From Azotosporobacter soli (lineage in GTDB: Bacteria > Bacillota > Negativicutes > SG130), in assembly GCF_030542965.1 (NCBI RefSeq), contig NZ_JAUAOA010000025.1, positions 1 to 51,261 of the forward strand: 51,261 nt of DNA. Reading direction: 5' to 3'. Every line of letters begins with the position of its first letter. Positions within the stretch are counted from its first letter, which is position 1. Below are positions 23,514 through 33,389 of the stretch, piece by piece. The translations under genes and the position numbers were made by a program. The notes under the pieces were generated by a model. It searched no databases and was not told the origin of the DNA. It saw nothing but the letters and a program-made list of their open reading frames with translations.

Positions 23514-24842
23514 ATGGAACGCAAAGAATTGGGCTTGGTTTTTTTTCCGGCATTTGACTGGGCGATATCGCAGACGCATCCGGAACGGCAGGAACGATTG
23601 CTTTATACACGTGATCAACTTCTTGAAGAAGGGGTGCTGGATCTGCCGCAGATCAGAGAATATCGTCCCGGCATGGCCGAGTGGGCCGACTTGGAACGCG
23701 TGCATATCGGCGTGCCGGGGCTTGAAAGTTTGGTTAAGGATGCACATCGCGTCGCAGCCGGCGGTGCTATCGAAGCGGGGAAAGCGGTGTGCAGCGGTGA
23801 AACGGCGCGTGCTTTTGCTTTGGTGCGTCCCCCGGGGCATCATGCGATGCGGGTGGTGCATGGCACGCGAGGATTTTGCACGGTTAATATGGAAGCGATC
23901 ATGATTGAACATCTCAGACGGCATCATGGCATTGGACGGGTGGCGATCGTCGATACTGACGTGCATCATGGCGACGGTACACAAGACATTTATTATCATG
24001 ATCCGGACACGCTTTTTATTTCCTTTCATCAAGATGGCCGCACCCTCTATCCGGGCAGCGGTTTTGTCGAAGAGCAGGGCGGTCCGGCAGCGTTCGGCAC
24101 GACGTTTAATATTCCGCTGCCGGTCGGAACCGGCGATGCGGGTTTGCACCGCGTGCTTGACGAATTAGTTCTGCCGGTTTTAGCTGACTTTAAGCCGGAT
24201 TTGATCATTAATTCAGCCGGACAGGACAACCATTACAGTGATCCGCTGGCTAACATGTCGGTCACGGCGCAAGGCTACGGACGATTGGCAGAAAAACTTC
24301 GCGCCGATGTTGCAGTGCTGGAAGGCGGCTATTCGATTGAAGGCGCGCTGCCTTACGTCAATCTGGGAATCCTGCTGGCAATGGCGGGACTTGATTACAG
24401 TCGCGTAATCGAACCGGATAGAGAACGTTGTCCGGCGCAATCGGCGGATGTTACCGCATATATTGAAAAATTGATACAGGAACGACGCCAGACTTGGCGG
24501 GAGCGCGAAAATTTGAAGCGACGCGAAATAGCACGTTGGGGCGATGAGTGGCAACGGCGGCGCAGCGTTTATTATGATGACAGCGGTATCGAGGAGGAAC
24601 AGCGGGAAACGGCGCGGCTTTGTCATCATTGTTATGGCTGGCAGGGTATCGATACCAGTTCACGCGGCAGTTTTGGCCGCAAAAGCGCCTATGCGGCGAT
24701 CATTCCGCGAAATGCCTGCAAACGTTGCCTTCAGGAGGCGCAGGATGCCGTATGGTCGGCTAAACAGGCTGGGCGGCATCAATATTATTATATACAGAAC
24801 CGTCAGACGGATTGTCTGGAACGGATAGGAGGAAAAAAATGA
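23514..24842 (+). CDS. Histone-deacetylase-family amidohydrolase with C-terminal Cys4 extension
   Basis: A 442-residue protein. Residues 1-310 form an HDAC/AcuC-like zinc deacetylase: RPPGHHAM (paired His), [13 protein letters not shown] (Zn ligands Asp and His), [13 protein letters not shown] and LEGGYS. After a charged coil of about 50 residues the C-terminus carries CHHC and CKRC pairs ([17 protein letters not shown]), a possible zinc-binding module not typical for the family. Substrate is unknown: acetyl-polyamine or protein lysine are options. GAGGAGG supports ATG 23514. Its TGA overlaps the ATG of RNase PH. Confidence 0.85.
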   Translation: MERKELGLVFFPAFDWAISQTHPERQERLLYTRDQLLEEGVLDLPQIREYRPGMAEWADLERVHIGVPGLESLVKDAHRVAAGGAIEAGKAVCSGETARAFALVRPPGHHAMRVVHGTRGFCTVNMEAIMIEHLRRHHGIGRVAIVDTDVHHGDGTQDIYYHDPDTLFISFHQDGRTLYPGSGFVEEQGGPAAFGTTFNIPLPVGTGDAGLHRVLDELVLPVLADFKPDLIINSAGQDNHYSDPLANMSVTAQGYGRLAEKLRADVAVLEGGYSIEGALPYVNLGILLAMAGLDYSRVIEPDRERCPAQSADVTAYIEKLIQERRQTWRERENLKRREIARWGDEWQRRRSVYYDDSGIEEEQRETARLCHHCYGWQGIDTSSRGSFGRKSAYAAIIPRNACKRCLQEAQDAVWSAKQAGRHQYYYIQNRQTDCLERIGGKK

Positions 24843-25579
24843 AGCGAATAGACGGCCGAGAGGCTGATGAAATACGACGGGTAAAGATCATTCGTAACTA
24901 TTTGAAATATGCTGAGGGCTCGGTGTTAATCGAACTCGGCAACACCAAGGTCATTTGCGCGGCGACGGTGGAAGAGCGAGTGCCGCACTTTTTAAAGGGG
25001 ACTGGCAGTGGTTGGGTAACGGCGGAGTATTCGCTCCTGCCGCGCTCGACGCATACTCGCAACCAGCGGGAAGCTGCCAAAGGCAAAGTGACGGGACGTA
25101 CGCAGGAAATTCAGCGTCTGATTGGTCGTGCTCTGCGTAGTGTCGTCGATCTCAAGGCGCTTGGTGAACGGAGCATCACGGTGGATTGCGACGTTATTCA
25201 GGCCGACGGCGGTACGCGGACCGCGGCGATTACCGGCGCTTTCGTCGCACTGGTTGACGCGATGGACAGCTTTTATGACGCGAACCGGACTTTTCCGGTC
25301 AAGGATTTTTTGGCGGCGACTAGCGTCGGCATCATAAATGGCGCAGCGGTGGTCGATCTTTGCTATGAGGAAGATTCCAACGCGATTGTCGATATGAACG
25401 TCGTTATGACCGGTAGCGGCGAATTTGTTGAAGTGCAGGGTACTGGCGAACAACGTCCGTTTTCGCGTCAGGAAATGAATGACATGCTTGCGCTGGGCGA
25501 AACAGCTATTGAGGGGCTGATCGACTATCAAAAGGATATCTTGGGCGCGCTGACCTGGAAAGTGGGGCGTGAAGCATGA
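24839..25579 (+). CDS. rph: Ribonuclease PH
   Basis: A 246-residue phosphorolytic exoribonuclease that trims tRNA 3' ends. [53 protein letters not shown] and [21 protein letters not shown] are typical. ATG 24839 follows AGGAGG at 24827-24832. It overlaps the deacetylase stop by four bases and the rdgB start by four, a frequent rph-rdgB-yfcE arrangement in Firmicutes. Confidence 0.96.
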   Translation: MKRIDGREADEIRRVKIIRNYLKYAEGSVLIELGNTKVICAATVEERVPHFLKGTGSGWVTAEYSLLPRSTHTRNQREAAKGKVTGRTQEIQRLIGRALRSVVDLKALGERSITVDCDVIQADGGTRTAAITGAFVALVDAMDSFYDANRTFPVKDFLAATSVGIINGAAVVDLCYEEDSNAIVDMNVVMTGSGEFVEVQGTGEQRPFSRQEMNDMLALGETAIEGLIDYQKDILGALTWKVGREA

Positions 25580-26172
25580 AAGAAATCGTAGTGGCGACCA
25601 AGAATGCGAAGAAGATCGTCGAATTGAAGGCGGCATTGGCTGGATTGCCGGTGCGTTTATTGTCATTGGCTGAAGTTGCGGATGTCGAAGAAGCGGTGGA
25701 AGACGGCGTTACTTTTGAAGAAAATGCGCTGAAAAAGGCGCAACATTATCTGGCCGCGACCGGGCGGGCTTGTCTGGCGGACGATTCGGGGCTCGAGGTA
25801 GATGCTCTGGGCGGTGCGCCGGGCGTTTATTCCGCCCGGTATGGCGGAGAAGCGGCCAATGATGCCGCGAATAACGCGAAATTACTTAGCGAATTGGCTA
25901 CTGTGCCGCAGGAAAAACGGACGGCTCGTTTTCGTTGTGTACTGGTTTTTCTTGATCTTGACGGTCGCAAGATCATCAGTGAAGGCGCTTGTGAAGGAAG
26001 TATCGGCTATGAGGCAAAAGGGGAGCATGGGTTCGGTTATGATCCGCTCTTTCGTTTGGCCGACGGCAATCGCGCGATGGCGGAACTGACGATGGCGGAA
26101 AAGAATGCGATCAGCCATCGCGGTAATGCGGTGCGGGTGATGGCTGAAAAACTCAAGGGGGTTCTGGGGTGA
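25576..26172 (+). CDS. rdgB: XTP/dITP pyrophosphatase (RdgB/HAM1)
   Basis: A 198-residue house-cleaning enzyme that hydrolyses XTP, ITP and dITP to keep them out of nucleic acids. [17 protein letters not shown] at the start, [23 protein letters not shown] in the middle and [16 protein letters not shown] near the end are diagnostic. The ATG overlaps the rph stop, and its stop overlaps the GTG of the phosphodiesterase, so the three are translationally coupled. Confidence 0.96.
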   Translation: MKEIVVATKNAKKIVELKAALAGLPVRLLSLAEVADVEEAVEDGVTFEENALKKAQHYLAATGRACLADDSGLEVDALGGAPGVYSARYGGEAANDAANNAKLLSELATVPQEKRTARFRCVLVFLDLDGRKIISEGACEGSIGYEAKGEHGFGYDPLFRLADGNRAMAELTMAEKNAISHRGNAVRVMAEKLKGVLG

Positions 26173-26642
26173 AAATTGGCGTCGTTAGCGATTCGCATGG
26201 TCAGCGCGCGGCACTGAAGGTGGCGGCGCAGGCGTTGGGTGAAGTCGATCTTTGGCTTCATGCGGGCGATTGCAGTCAGGATGCGAGTGCGCTGGCTGAA
26301 GTCTCGATCGCGCCGATCATTGCGGTAAAGGGAAATTGCGACGGTTCGGTACAAACGAAAGCAGATGAATTTATTACGCTGTCTGGCTGCCGCCTTTGGC
26401 TTACGCATGGACACCGACATGGCGTGAAATGGAATTGCGACGAACTTGTGTGGTGGGCGAAGGAATACCAGGTTCAAGGCGTGATCTACGGACACAGTCA
26501 TTTGCCGGATTGTCATTGGGAAGACGGAGTGCTGCTGCTTAATCCCGGCAGCGTCGCATTACCGCGCCAGGGAAGAGCGAGCTGCGCTCTGCTTGAAGTG
26601 ACGGATGAAGGTGTTTTGACTGCGCGAATAATTGAACTATAA
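26169..26642 (+). CDS. YfcE/MJ0936-type metallophosphodiesterase
   Basis: A 157-residue calcineurin-like phosphoesterase. The metal ligands appear in VVSDSHG, LHAGDCSQD, VKGNCDG, LTHGHRHG and YGHSHLPD, in the family order. It would act on a small phosphodiester; the physiological substrate is not known for this group. GTG start overlaps the rdgB stop. A terminator follows directly. Confidence 0.9.
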   Translation: MKIGVVSDSHGQRAALKVAAQALGEVDLWLHAGDCSQDASALAEVSIAPIIAVKGNCDGSVQTKADEFITLSGCRLWLTHGHRHGVKWNCDELVWWAKEYQVQGVIYGHSHLPDCHWEDGVLLLNPGSVALPRQGRASCALLEVTDEGVLTARIIEL

Positions 26643-26644
26643 AG

Positions 26645-26695
26645 GAAGAGGCTGAATGCGAAGCAAGGATGCATGCAAACAGCCTCTTCTTTTTC
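26645..26695 (+). terminator. Intrinsic terminator after the phosphodiesterase gene
   Basis: GAAGAGGCTG (26645-26654) pairs with CAGCCTCTTC (26680-26689), then TTTTTC. It ends the long operon that begins at 20107. Confidence 0.82.
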
Positions 26696-26805
26696 TATAT
26701 AAAAGGTAAAAAAAGGAAAAAAAGGCGGCTGTGTAGAATATAATCTTCACGAGTAACAAGCCATCGGGGGTTACTGATAAAAGGATAAAGAAAGGGATGG
26801 TTGTT

Positions 26806-27486
26806 ATGAAATGTCCTTCTTGCCAGATTGAAGTGCCGATGGAAAGCAAATTTTGCCAAGCGTGCGGCGCCAGGATGGAAGCTACGTTAAATACGACGAG
26901 TTGCCCACTGTGCGGTGAACGGATGACGCAGGAGGCGAAATTCTGTAGCGCGTGCGGTGCGCTAAAAGATGCACCACAGCCGGGCCCGCCGCCGCTCAAG
27001 GTTTTTGCCGGACGTCCCGACTTTCATGGCAAAGGCGTTGGCGTCGGAATGCGTGCAGTCGCGACTGTACTCGACTTGATGATTTTATTTGCGCTATCCT
27101 TCGTTTTGGCGATCTTTTCCGGCGGCAGTAGCGCTACGGGTTTTTCTTTAGAAGGGGGACCGTTTTTTCTAATGAGTTTTACCGGTTTTGCTTATTATAC
27201 TTTTTTCGAATGGAAGCTGGCGGGCACGCCCGGGAAATTAGCGCTGGGACTGCAAGTGGTAAAGGTTGACGGAACGGCTTGCGATTTGCAGGCTGCCTTG
27301 ATCAGAACCGTATCGCGCATTGCGGATGGATTGTTCTTCTATCTGGTTGCCGCGGTGGCCGTCTGGAGCAGTGAATCGAACCAGCGTCTCGGCGATCGCA
27401 TTGCCGGGACACTCGTGGTGCGACGCGAAGTCCGACAAACTTGGAAACAAATGAAAGATGAGGCTTTTAATAGCGATGACGAATGA
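26806..27486 (+). CDS. Zinc-ribbon RDD-domain membrane protein
   Basis: A 226-residue protein. The first 50 residues hold two zinc ribbons, CPSC...CQAC and CPLC...CSAC. After a Pro-rich linker comes an RDD domain with three or four membrane helices (ATVLDLMILFALSFVLAIF, FFLMSFTGFAYYTFFEW, IADGLFFYLVAAVAVW) and GTPGKLALGLQVVKVDG, NQRLGDRIAGTLVVRR. Function is unknown; RDD proteins have been linked to ion or small-molecule transport. ATG 26806 fits AAAGGG at 26791-26796; ATG 26797 is immediately after it. A hairpin AGTAAC/GTTACT at 26752-26775 lies in its leader. Confidence 0.78.
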   Translation: MKCPSCQIEVPMESKFCQACGARMEATLNTTSCPLCGERMTQEAKFCSACGALKDAPQPGPPPLKVFAGRPDFHGKGVGVGMRAVATVLDLMILFALSFVLAIFSGGSSATGFSLEGGPFFLMSFTGFAYYTFFEWKLAGTPGKLALGLQVVKVDGTACDLQAALIRTVSRIADGLFFYLVAAVAVWSSESNQRLGDRIAGTLVVRREVRQTWKQMKDEAFNSDDE

Positions 27487-27526
27487 TCGGACGGCATAAC
27501 AGTGTTGTGCGCAGCGAAAGAAATAA

Positions 27527-27562
27527 AACAAGCCTGTCGACGTTGTCGATAGGTTTGTTTTT
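27527..27562 (+). terminator. Intrinsic terminator after the RDD gene
   Basis: AACAAGCCTGTCGAC (27527-27541) pairs with GTCGATAGGTTTGTT (27545-27559) through two wobbles, followed by TTT. It isolates the glutamate fermentation cluster from the upstream gene. Confidence 0.82.
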
Positions 27563-27653
27563 GAATGGTGAGAAAAAGCATCAAGTGCGGCAAGGGTGAT
27601 GCGAGGGAGGGAAGAGGTGACGGAAAAAATAAGAATGTTTAATCAGAAAATTG

Positions 27654-27721
27654 TTGCCAGAGCCAGAACTCTGTGGCATAATAATAATAGATTCGCAGAT
27701 TGGACTGATCCATTAGTCCAA
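27654..27721 (+). promoter_or_regulatory. Promoter and palindromic operator before the GntR gene
   Basis: TTGCCA (27654-27659) and CATAAT (27677-27682) are 17 bases apart. Just downstream, TTGGACT (27700-27706) and AGTCCAA (27715-27721) form an inverted repeat with an 8-base centre, placed about 10-30 bases after the expected start, a position where a bound dimer blocks elongation or initiation. Autoregulation by the GntR protein encoded at 27746 is inferred. No second copy was seen before glmS, so regulator and mutase genes may share this control. Confidence 0.6.
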
Positions 27722-27745
27722 TGGCCCAATCTTGGAGGGTAGCAT

Positions 27746-28690
27746 ATGGTTTTGCAACGAATGGGCGTTCCGATTTATCTTCAAGTAAAAAATCATATCC
27801 TGGAAAAAATTCGTAGCGGTTTTTATCAACCTGGCTCTAAACTTCCGACGGAAAGGGATTTGGCAACGGAACTCGGCATTAGTCGTAATACCGTCAGCGC
27901 TGCGTACAAGGAATTGCTTCTGGAAGGTGCGCTGGAGGCTAGACAAGGCAGAGGAACGTTTGTTAAAGGTGCGAATACTGGCGAGGAGACGGGAGGACGA
28001 CGGGAACGGCTGCTGAGAATCATCGATGATGCGATGGGAAAAGTCGTTGAACTCGGTTTCTCGGTGGAACAGTTTGCCGCGTTTGTGACTATCCGGGCCA
28101 AAGAGAAAGCGGAAGCGGTACGTGAACTTCGGGTCGCAGTAGTGGATGTGACGCACGAATACATTCAGCGTTATATTTCGCAAATCGGCCAAATGGCGCA
28201 TCTACGCTTTGAACCGTTGCTCTTGTCGGAGCTCGGGGCAGAACAGTCGGCGGAACTGTTGAAGGTATGCCAGTTGGTTGTCACGCCGCTTGAGCATCAG
28301 GCTGCGGTGGCGGCGATCACGGATAATCCTGCAAAAGTAGTGCCGGTTGCTACGATGGCTTGTTTGGAAGCGGTGGTGAAAATCGCTCGCCTGCCGGCAG
28401 AAACGCGTGTGGCCGTTGTTGCCGATCATCGCGAATTTATGGACAGTCTGACCGCTTTTTTGACGAAAATGGGTTTGCAGCAAATCAAGATGGAGTTTGT
28501 CCCAAGTGAAGGTCGGGCTGCGCTGCGTGATTCGCTGGCGCCGTACCAAGTCATTGTGGCCAGTGAGGCTGGGGAACGCTTGGTTGGCCCGTTAGTCACA
28601 GCGAATCAGAATATCATCGTCTTTTACTATGAAATCGACCGTGGATCATTGAATCAGTTGCTGACGCGACTGCTCAACTTTACGGTTTGA
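27746..28690 (+). CDS. GntR-family regulator of the glutamate fermentation cluster
   Basis: A 314-residue regulator. Residues 5-75 are a GntR winged helix (VPIYLQVKNHILEKIRSG, LPTERDLATELGISRNTVSAAY, GRGTFVKG). After a linker comes a domain of alternating strands and helices (LRVAVVDVTHEYIQRYISQIG, QLVVTPLEHQAAVAAI, VAVVADHREFMDSLTAFL) that looks like a periplasmic-binding-type or receiver-like sensor fold, different from FCD or UTRA. The effector is unknown; glutamate or a pathway intermediate would make sense. GGAGGG precedes ATG 27746. It lies 52 bases ahead of glmS in the same direction. Confidence 0.85.
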   Translation: MVLQRMGVPIYLQVKNHILEKIRSGFYQPGSKLPTERDLATELGISRNTVSAAYKELLLEGALEARQGRGTFVKGANTGEETGGRRERLLRIIDDAMGKVVELGFSVEQFAAFVTIRAKEKAEAVRELRVAVVDVTHEYIQRYISQIGQMAHLRFEPLLLSELGAEQSAELLKVCQLVVTPLEHQAAVAAITDNPAKVVPVATMACLEAVVKIARLPAETRVAVVADHREFMDSLTAFLTKMGLQQIKMEFVPSEGRAALRDSLAPYQVIVASEAGERLVGPLVTANQNIIVFYYEIDRGSLNQLLTRLLNFTV

Positions 28691-28742
28691 ATAAAAATTC
28701 CCGGTACCATAGCAAAAATGCAGAGAAAAGGAGACATTAGGG

Positions 28743-29168
28743 ATGGAAAAGGAAAAAGTAAAGGTTATCTTGGGCGTAATCGGCGCCGATTGTCATGCAG
28801 TGGGGAACAAAATTTTGAACCATGCGCTGACTGCTGCTGGGTATGAGGTTGTTAATCTTGGGGTTCTCGTACCTCAAAATGAATTTGTAAGCGCAGCAAT
28901 CGAAACCAATGCGAAGGCAATCCTGGTCGCTTCCCTTTATGGTCATGGAGAAATTGACTGCCGCGGCCTGCGGGACCGTTGCAAAGAAGCCGGTATCGGC
29001 GACACGCTGCTTTATGTCGGCGGCAATCTGGTTGTCGGAAAAACCGACTTTACCGAAGTTAAAAACAAGTTTCTGGCGATGGGGTATGACCGGGTATATG
29101 AACCGGGAATTCTTCCAGACCAGGTCATTGAAGACCTGAATAAGGATATGGCCTCCCGGGGGGCATAA
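28743..29168 (+). CDS. glmS: Glutamate mutase, cobalamin-binding subunit S
   Basis: A 141-residue B12-binding subunit of coenzyme B12-dependent glutamate mutase, which converts L-glutamate to (2S,3S)-3-methylaspartate. The base-off/His-on motif is DCHAVG with His18 as cobalt ligand; ASLYGHGE and [10 protein letters not shown] follow, as in the sigma/MutS subunits of clostridia. Length is normal. It begins the structural genes of the pathway and is followed two bases later by glmL. The name glmS here means mutase S, not glucosamine synthase. Confidence 0.95.
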   Translation: MEKEKVKVILGVIGADCHAVGNKILNHALTAAGYEVVNLGVLVPQNEFVSAAIETNAKAILVASLYGHGEIDCRGLRDRCKEAGIGDTLLYVGGNLVVGKTDFTEVKNKFLAMGYDRVYEPGILPDQVIEDLNKDMASRGA

Positions 29169-29170
29169 GC

Positions 29171-30559
29171 ATGCATAACGTTCTGCTGATTGATTTCGGC
29201 AGTACCTATACTAAAATCACCGCAGTGGACTTGTTGAAAGAAGAGATTCTGGGTACTGCAAGAGGAATCACGACAGTGACCACCGATATCATGGATGGTC
29301 TTAACCAAGCCTTGGAGGATTTATTTTCGCGCACGGGCAAGCTTGAATTTTCTAAAGTGCTGGCTTGTTCCAGTGCTGCCGGTGGGCTCAAAATGGTCGC
29401 CATTGGCTTGGTGCCCGAATTGACAGCCGAAGCTGCCAAACGGGCGGCGCTTGGCGCAGGAGCCAAGGTGCTGGGGGTGTTTTGCCACGAACTCAGCGAG
29501 TATGAAATCGAAGAAATTGCCGCGTTGGAACCGGATATTTTACTTTTGGCAGGCGGAACTGATGGCGGGAATAAAGATGTTATTTTGCATAATGCGCAAA
29601 TGCTTACGCAGCTAGGTAAAGACGTGCCAACCGTTGTGGCCGGCAACAAGTCGGTTGCGCCGCGTGTCGTCAAACTCTTGTCGACGGTGATGAGTGAAGT
29701 CGAGCATACGGAGAATGTCATGCCGCGCTTGAATGAACTCAATATTGAACCGGCAAGAAATACGATTCGCAATGTATTTTTGAAAAAGATTGTCGAGGCC
29801 AAAGGGTTGAACAAGGCGAACAGCTTTGTCGACCGTATGGTGATGCCGACGCCGGCTGCGGTATTGAAAGCGGCGGAACTCCTCAGCGCCGGCACCGCGC
29901 ATGAAAAAGGTTGGGGCGATTTGATGGTGGTAGATATCGGCGGTGCGACCACGGATATTTATTCCATTGCCAAAGGGAATCCCAGTAAATCCAACGTAGC
30001 CTTGCATGGTTTGCCCGAACCGTTCGCGAAACGTACGGTCGAAGGCGACCTAGGCATGCGTTACAGTGCGACGGCTCTTTTAAAGGCTGCAGGGGCGCCT
30101 TTGATCGCCGGGTATGCCGATGAAAGCGAAGAGGCGGCGATTGACTACATTCATAAGGTGGAGAACCAGGTCGATCATCTGCCGGAAACAACGGCGGAAA
30201 AAAGACTGGAGATTGCGATGGGCAAGGCGTGCACCCGCTTAGGGGCCGATCGCCATGTCGGACAGCTGGAAACGATGTTCACGGTACATGGCCCGGTTTT
30301 TGTCCAGGTTGGCAAAGACTTGACCAATGTGACACGCGTCATCGGTACTGGCGGCGTCATTGTGACGCATCCGACGCCGGAAGCGATTTTGGCGGGCATT
30401 CAGTTTGGTGATGACGCCGCACATATTCTGAAACCGGAAGATCCGGATTATTATGTGGATAAAGAGTACATTTTGGCGGCCATGGGGCTGCTGGCTGAAG
30501 AATCGCCGGATGCGGCGGTGCGGATGATGAAAAAATATATCATACGGAGGGAAAAATAG
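29171..30559 (+). CDS. glmL: GlmL (MutL) protein of the glutamate mutase operon
   Basis: A 462-residue ASKHA-family protein always found between the two glutamate mutase subunits. The phosphate loops are in [15 protein letters not shown] and [27 protein letters not shown] is also typical. It is thought to act as an ATP-dependent chaperone or reactivase that exchanges damaged cobalamin; this is family inference, not shown here. Its TAG overlaps the GTG of glmE by one base, so mutase and helper are made together. Confidence 0.92.
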   Translation: MHNVLLIDFGSTYTKITAVDLLKEEILGTARGITTVTTDIMDGLNQALEDLFSRTGKLEFSKVLACSSAAGGLKMVAIGLVPELTAEAAKRAALGAGAKVLGVFCHELSEYEIEEIAALEPDILLLAGGTDGGNKDVILHNAQMLTQLGKDVPTVVAGNKSVAPRVVKLLSTVMSEVEHTENVMPRLNELNIEPARNTIRNVFLKKIVEAKGLNKANSFVDRMVMPTPAAVLKAAELLSAGTAHEKGWGDLMVVDIGGATTDIYSIAKGNPSKSNVALHGLPEPFAKRTVEGDLGMRYSATALLKAAGAPLIAGYADESEEAAIDYIHKVENQVDHLPETTAEKRLEIAMGKACTRLGADRHVGQLETMFTVHGPVFVQVGKDLTNVTRVIGTGGVIVTHPTPEAILAGIQFGDDAAHILKPEDPDYYVDKEYILAAMGLLAEESPDAAVRMMKKYIIRREK

Positions 30560-32010
30560 TGGAACTTAAGAATAAAAAGTGGTCCTTGGACCAGTTTCAT
30601 GCAGTGAGAAAAGACGTACTGACGCAATGGCCGACTGGCGCCGAAGTTGACTTCGAAGAAGCGGTTAAATTCCATCAGACGATTCCGGCAAAAAAACATT
30701 TTGCCAAGCGTTTGGTAAAAGCGAAAAAGAACGGTGAGACGTTGACGCAGCCGCGTGCCGGCGTTGCTCTGCTCGATGAGCATATCAACCTGTTGAACTT
30801 CCTGCGTACGGAAGGCGAAGCGGATTTGTTGCCGACTACGATCGACAGCTATACACGTCAAAATCAATACAAAGAAGCACAAAACGGCATTGAAGAAAGC
30901 CAACGTGCCGGACGTTCGCTCTTGAACGGCTTTCCGGGCGTAAATCATGGCGTAAAAGGCGTGCGCAAACTGATCGAAAGTGTTGACGGACCGCTGCAAG
31001 TGCGTCACGGCACGCCGGATGCCCGCCTCTTGACTGAAATTACTCTGGCTGGCGGTTTCACTTCGTATGAAGGCGGCGGCATCTCATACAATATCCCTTA
31101 CGCGAAAAGCGTATCGCTCGAACAAACGATCCGCGACTGGCAATATGCCGACCGTCTTGTCGGTTTGTATGCTGAGCATGGCGTCGAAATCAACCGTGAA
31201 CCATTCGGCCCGTTGACCGGTACGCTGGTTCCGCCGAGCATTTCACACTCCGTTGCCGTGATCGAAGGTTTGCTGGCGGCTGAGCAAGGCGTTAAGAATA
31301 TCACGCTCGGCTACGGCCAATGCGGCAACCTTGTGCAAGATATTGCGGCCATCAAGGCGCTGGAACAATTGGCGGAAGAGTATTTTGCCAAACATGGTTA
31401 CAATGACTGCGTATTAACGACAGTCTTCCATCAATGGATGGGCGGTTTCCCGCAGGATGAAGCGAAAGCATTCGCCGTTATTTCCTGGGGCGCTGCCGCA
31501 GCTGCGATGGCAAAAGCGACGAAAGTCATCGTTAAGACGCCGCATGAAGCGTTGGGCATCCCGACGAAAGAGGCGAATGCACAAGGCTTGCGGACTACGA
31601 AACAGCTTATTAACATGTTGGCGGATCAGCCGTTCCCGATCACTACCGATGTTCAAGCGGAGATCGATATGATTAAAGCGGAAGCCCGCTGCATTTTGGA
31701 CAAAGTCTTTGAATTGGGCAATGGCGACTATGCTGTCGGTAGCGTCCGTGCTTTTGAAGCCGGCGTACTCGACGTACCGTTTGCACCTAGCCAATATTCC
31801 TTGAACAAAATTTTACCGGCACGCGACAATCGTGGTGCGGTTCGCCTCTTTGACGTCGGCAATCTGCCGTTCAGCAAAGACATCATCGACTTCCACAAAG
31901 GTAAGATTGACGAGCGCGCTAAAGCCGAAGGCCGTAGCGCCAGCTTCCAAATGGTTATCGATGACATCTATGCGATTTCGAAAGGTCGCCTGGTTGGTCG
32001 TCCCCGTTAA
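30559..32010 (+). CDS. glmE: Glutamate mutase, catalytic epsilon subunit
   Basis: A 483-residue catalytic subunit with the TIM-barrel fold that binds glutamate and the adenosyl group. [52 protein letters not shown] and [13 protein letters not shown] are characteristic, including the arginine-rich substrate grip. GTG start overlaps the glmL stop and follows GGAGGG. Together with GlmS it forms the heterotetramer that makes 3-methylaspartate. A large hairpin separates it from the next pathway gene. Confidence 0.95.
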   Translation: MELKNKKWSLDQFHAVRKDVLTQWPTGAEVDFEEAVKFHQTIPAKKHFAKRLVKAKKNGETLTQPRAGVALLDEHINLLNFLRTEGEADLLPTTIDSYTRQNQYKEAQNGIEESQRAGRSLLNGFPGVNHGVKGVRKLIESVDGPLQVRHGTPDARLLTEITLAGGFTSYEGGGISYNIPYAKSVSLEQTIRDWQYADRLVGLYAEHGVEINREPFGPLTGTLVPPSISHSVAVIEGLLAAEQGVKNITLGYGQCGNLVQDIAAIKALEQLAEEYFAKHGYNDCVLTTVFHQWMGGFPQDEAKAFAVISWGAAAAAMAKATKVIVKTPHEALGIPTKEANAQGLRTTKQLINMLADQPFPITTDVQAEIDMIKAEARCILDKVFELGNGDYAVGSVRAFEAGVLDVPFAPSQYSLNKILPARDNRGAVRLFDVGNLPFSKDIIDFHKGKIDERAKAEGRSASFQMVIDDIYAISKGRLVGRPR

Positions 32011-32021
32011 ATAAAAGTTAC

Positions 32022-32072
32022 TGCCGTCCCTGGTTTTTACTGGATAGAGTCCGGCGAAAACCGGGGATGGCA
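32022..32072 (+). other. Large intercistronic hairpin between glmE and mal
   Basis: A 16-pair stem (32022-32037 with 32057-32072, two wobbles) is topped by a second five-pair stem CTGGA/TCCGG (32040-32044 and 32050-32054). No T run follows, so it is not an ordinary terminator. It may stabilise or be cut in the mRNA to set different levels of mutase and lyase. Confidence 0.55.
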
Positions 32073-32129
32073 ATATACTGACTTAGAGATAAGAAGAGCA
32101 ACAAATTTTAGAGAGCGGAGTGAAGAGAA

Positions 32130-33380
32130 ATGAAAATTGTTGATGTAGTATGTTCTAAAGGTCGTACGGGATTTTATTTTGATGACCAACGTGCCATTAA
32201 AGCAGGCGCTAAGCATGATGGTTTCAATTATGTAGGCGAAACGGTGACGCCTGGATTCCGTTCCATTCGTCAAGCGGGCGAAGCGGTATCGGTCATGATC
32301 GTGCTCGAAGACGGACAAGTCGCATACGGCGATTGCGCAGCCGTTCAATATAGCGGTGCAGGCGGACGCGATCCGTTGTTCTTGGCTGATGATTTTATCC
32401 CGGTAATCGAAAAAGAAATCAAACCGATGCTGGTCGGCCGCGAACTCGATTCGTTCCGCAAACTGGCTGGCGAAGTGGATAGCATGAAAGATGCCAAAAC
32501 CGGCAAACTGATCCACACCGCACTTCGTTATGGTATGAGCCAAGTACTGCTTGACGCGGTCGCTAAAAGCAAAAAGAAACTGATGTGCGAAGTGGTTGCT
32601 GAAGAATACGGCACGACGGTAAGTGAAGTGGCGATCCCTATTTTCACGCAATCCGGCGATGACCGTTATGACAATGCAGATAAGATGATCATCAAAGGCG
32701 CGCAGGTTCTGCCGCATGCCTTGATCAATCATGTTGCCGACAAGCTGGGCAACAACGGCGAAAAACTGCTGGAATACGTTACCTGGTTGCGCAACCGTAT
32801 TCTGAGCCTGCGTCAGTCGAAAGAATACAACCCGGTGCTGCATATTGACGTATACGGCACAATCGGCGCTGCGTTCAACATGGACATGGATCGTATGGTT
32901 GCTTATTTCCGCGAACTGGAAAAAGCGGCGGATCCGCTTCATCTGCGTATTGAAGGACCGATGGACGTGGAAGAGCGTGAAAAGCAAATGCTGGCGCTGA
33001 AAGAATTGACCGCCCGTTTGCATGCAGAAAAAATCAATGTCGAAGTGGTTGCCGACGAATGGTGCAACACGCTTGACGATATCAAGTATTTTGCGGATAA
33101 CAAGGCAGGCGACATGCTGCAAATCAAAACGCCGGATCTCGGCGGCATCAACAATACGATTGAAGCGGTTATCTATTGCAAAGAAAAAGGCGTCGGCGCT
33201 TACCAAGGCGGCACCTGCAATGAAACCGACCGTTCCGCGCAGGTTTGCGTACATGCAGCGATGGGCACGCAGCCGGTACAAATTTTGGCTAAACCGGGTA
33301 TGGGCGTAGATGAAGGCTTCATGATCGTGTATAATGAAATGGAGAGAATTTTGGCTTTGCGCCAAGCACGGAAAGGATAA
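32130..33380 (+). CDS. mal: Methylaspartate ammonia-lyase
   Basis: A 416-residue enolase-superfamily enzyme that removes ammonia from 3-methylaspartate to give mesaconate. Typical segments are MKIVDVVCSKGRTGFYFDDQ, QVLPHALIN (the active-site His region), the Mg-binding acids in LHIDVYGTIG, RIEGPMD and VVADEWCN, and the catalytic Lys in LQIKTPDLGGINNT. Length (about 413 in clostridia) is normal. It is the second step of the pathway and follows the mutase genes after 119 bases. Confidence 0.96.
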   Translation: MKIVDVVCSKGRTGFYFDDQRAIKAGAKHDGFNYVGETVTPGFRSIRQAGEAVSVMIVLEDGQVAYGDCAAVQYSGAGGRDPLFLADDFIPVIEKEIKPMLVGRELDSFRKLAGEVDSMKDAKTGKLIHTALRYGMSQVLLDAVAKSKKKLMCEVVAEEYGTTVSEVAIPIFTQSGDDRYDNADKMIIKGAQVLPHALINHVADKLGNNGEKLLEYVTWLRNRILSLRQSKEYNPVLHIDVYGTIGAAFNMDMDRMVAYFRELEKAADPLHLRIEGPMDVEEREKQMLALKELTARLHAEKINVEVVADEWCNTLDDIKYFADNKAGDMLQIKTPDLGGINNTIEAVIYCKEKGVGAYQGGTCNETDRSAQVCVHAAMGTQPVQILAKPGMGVDEGFMIVYNEMERILALRQARKG

Positions 33381-33389
33381 GATGCCGCG

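Noticed and set aside
26745-26780. GGGTTACTGA-like piece before the RDD gene suggested a c-di-GMP riboswitch
   Set aside because: Only a six-pair hairpin is present; the GEMM core and the tetraloop helices are missing.
27563-27745. Possible cobalamin riboswitch before the B12-dependent mutase cluster
   Set aside because: No B12-box or the conserved junction was found; the region is explained by a promoter, a short hairpin and the GntR operator.
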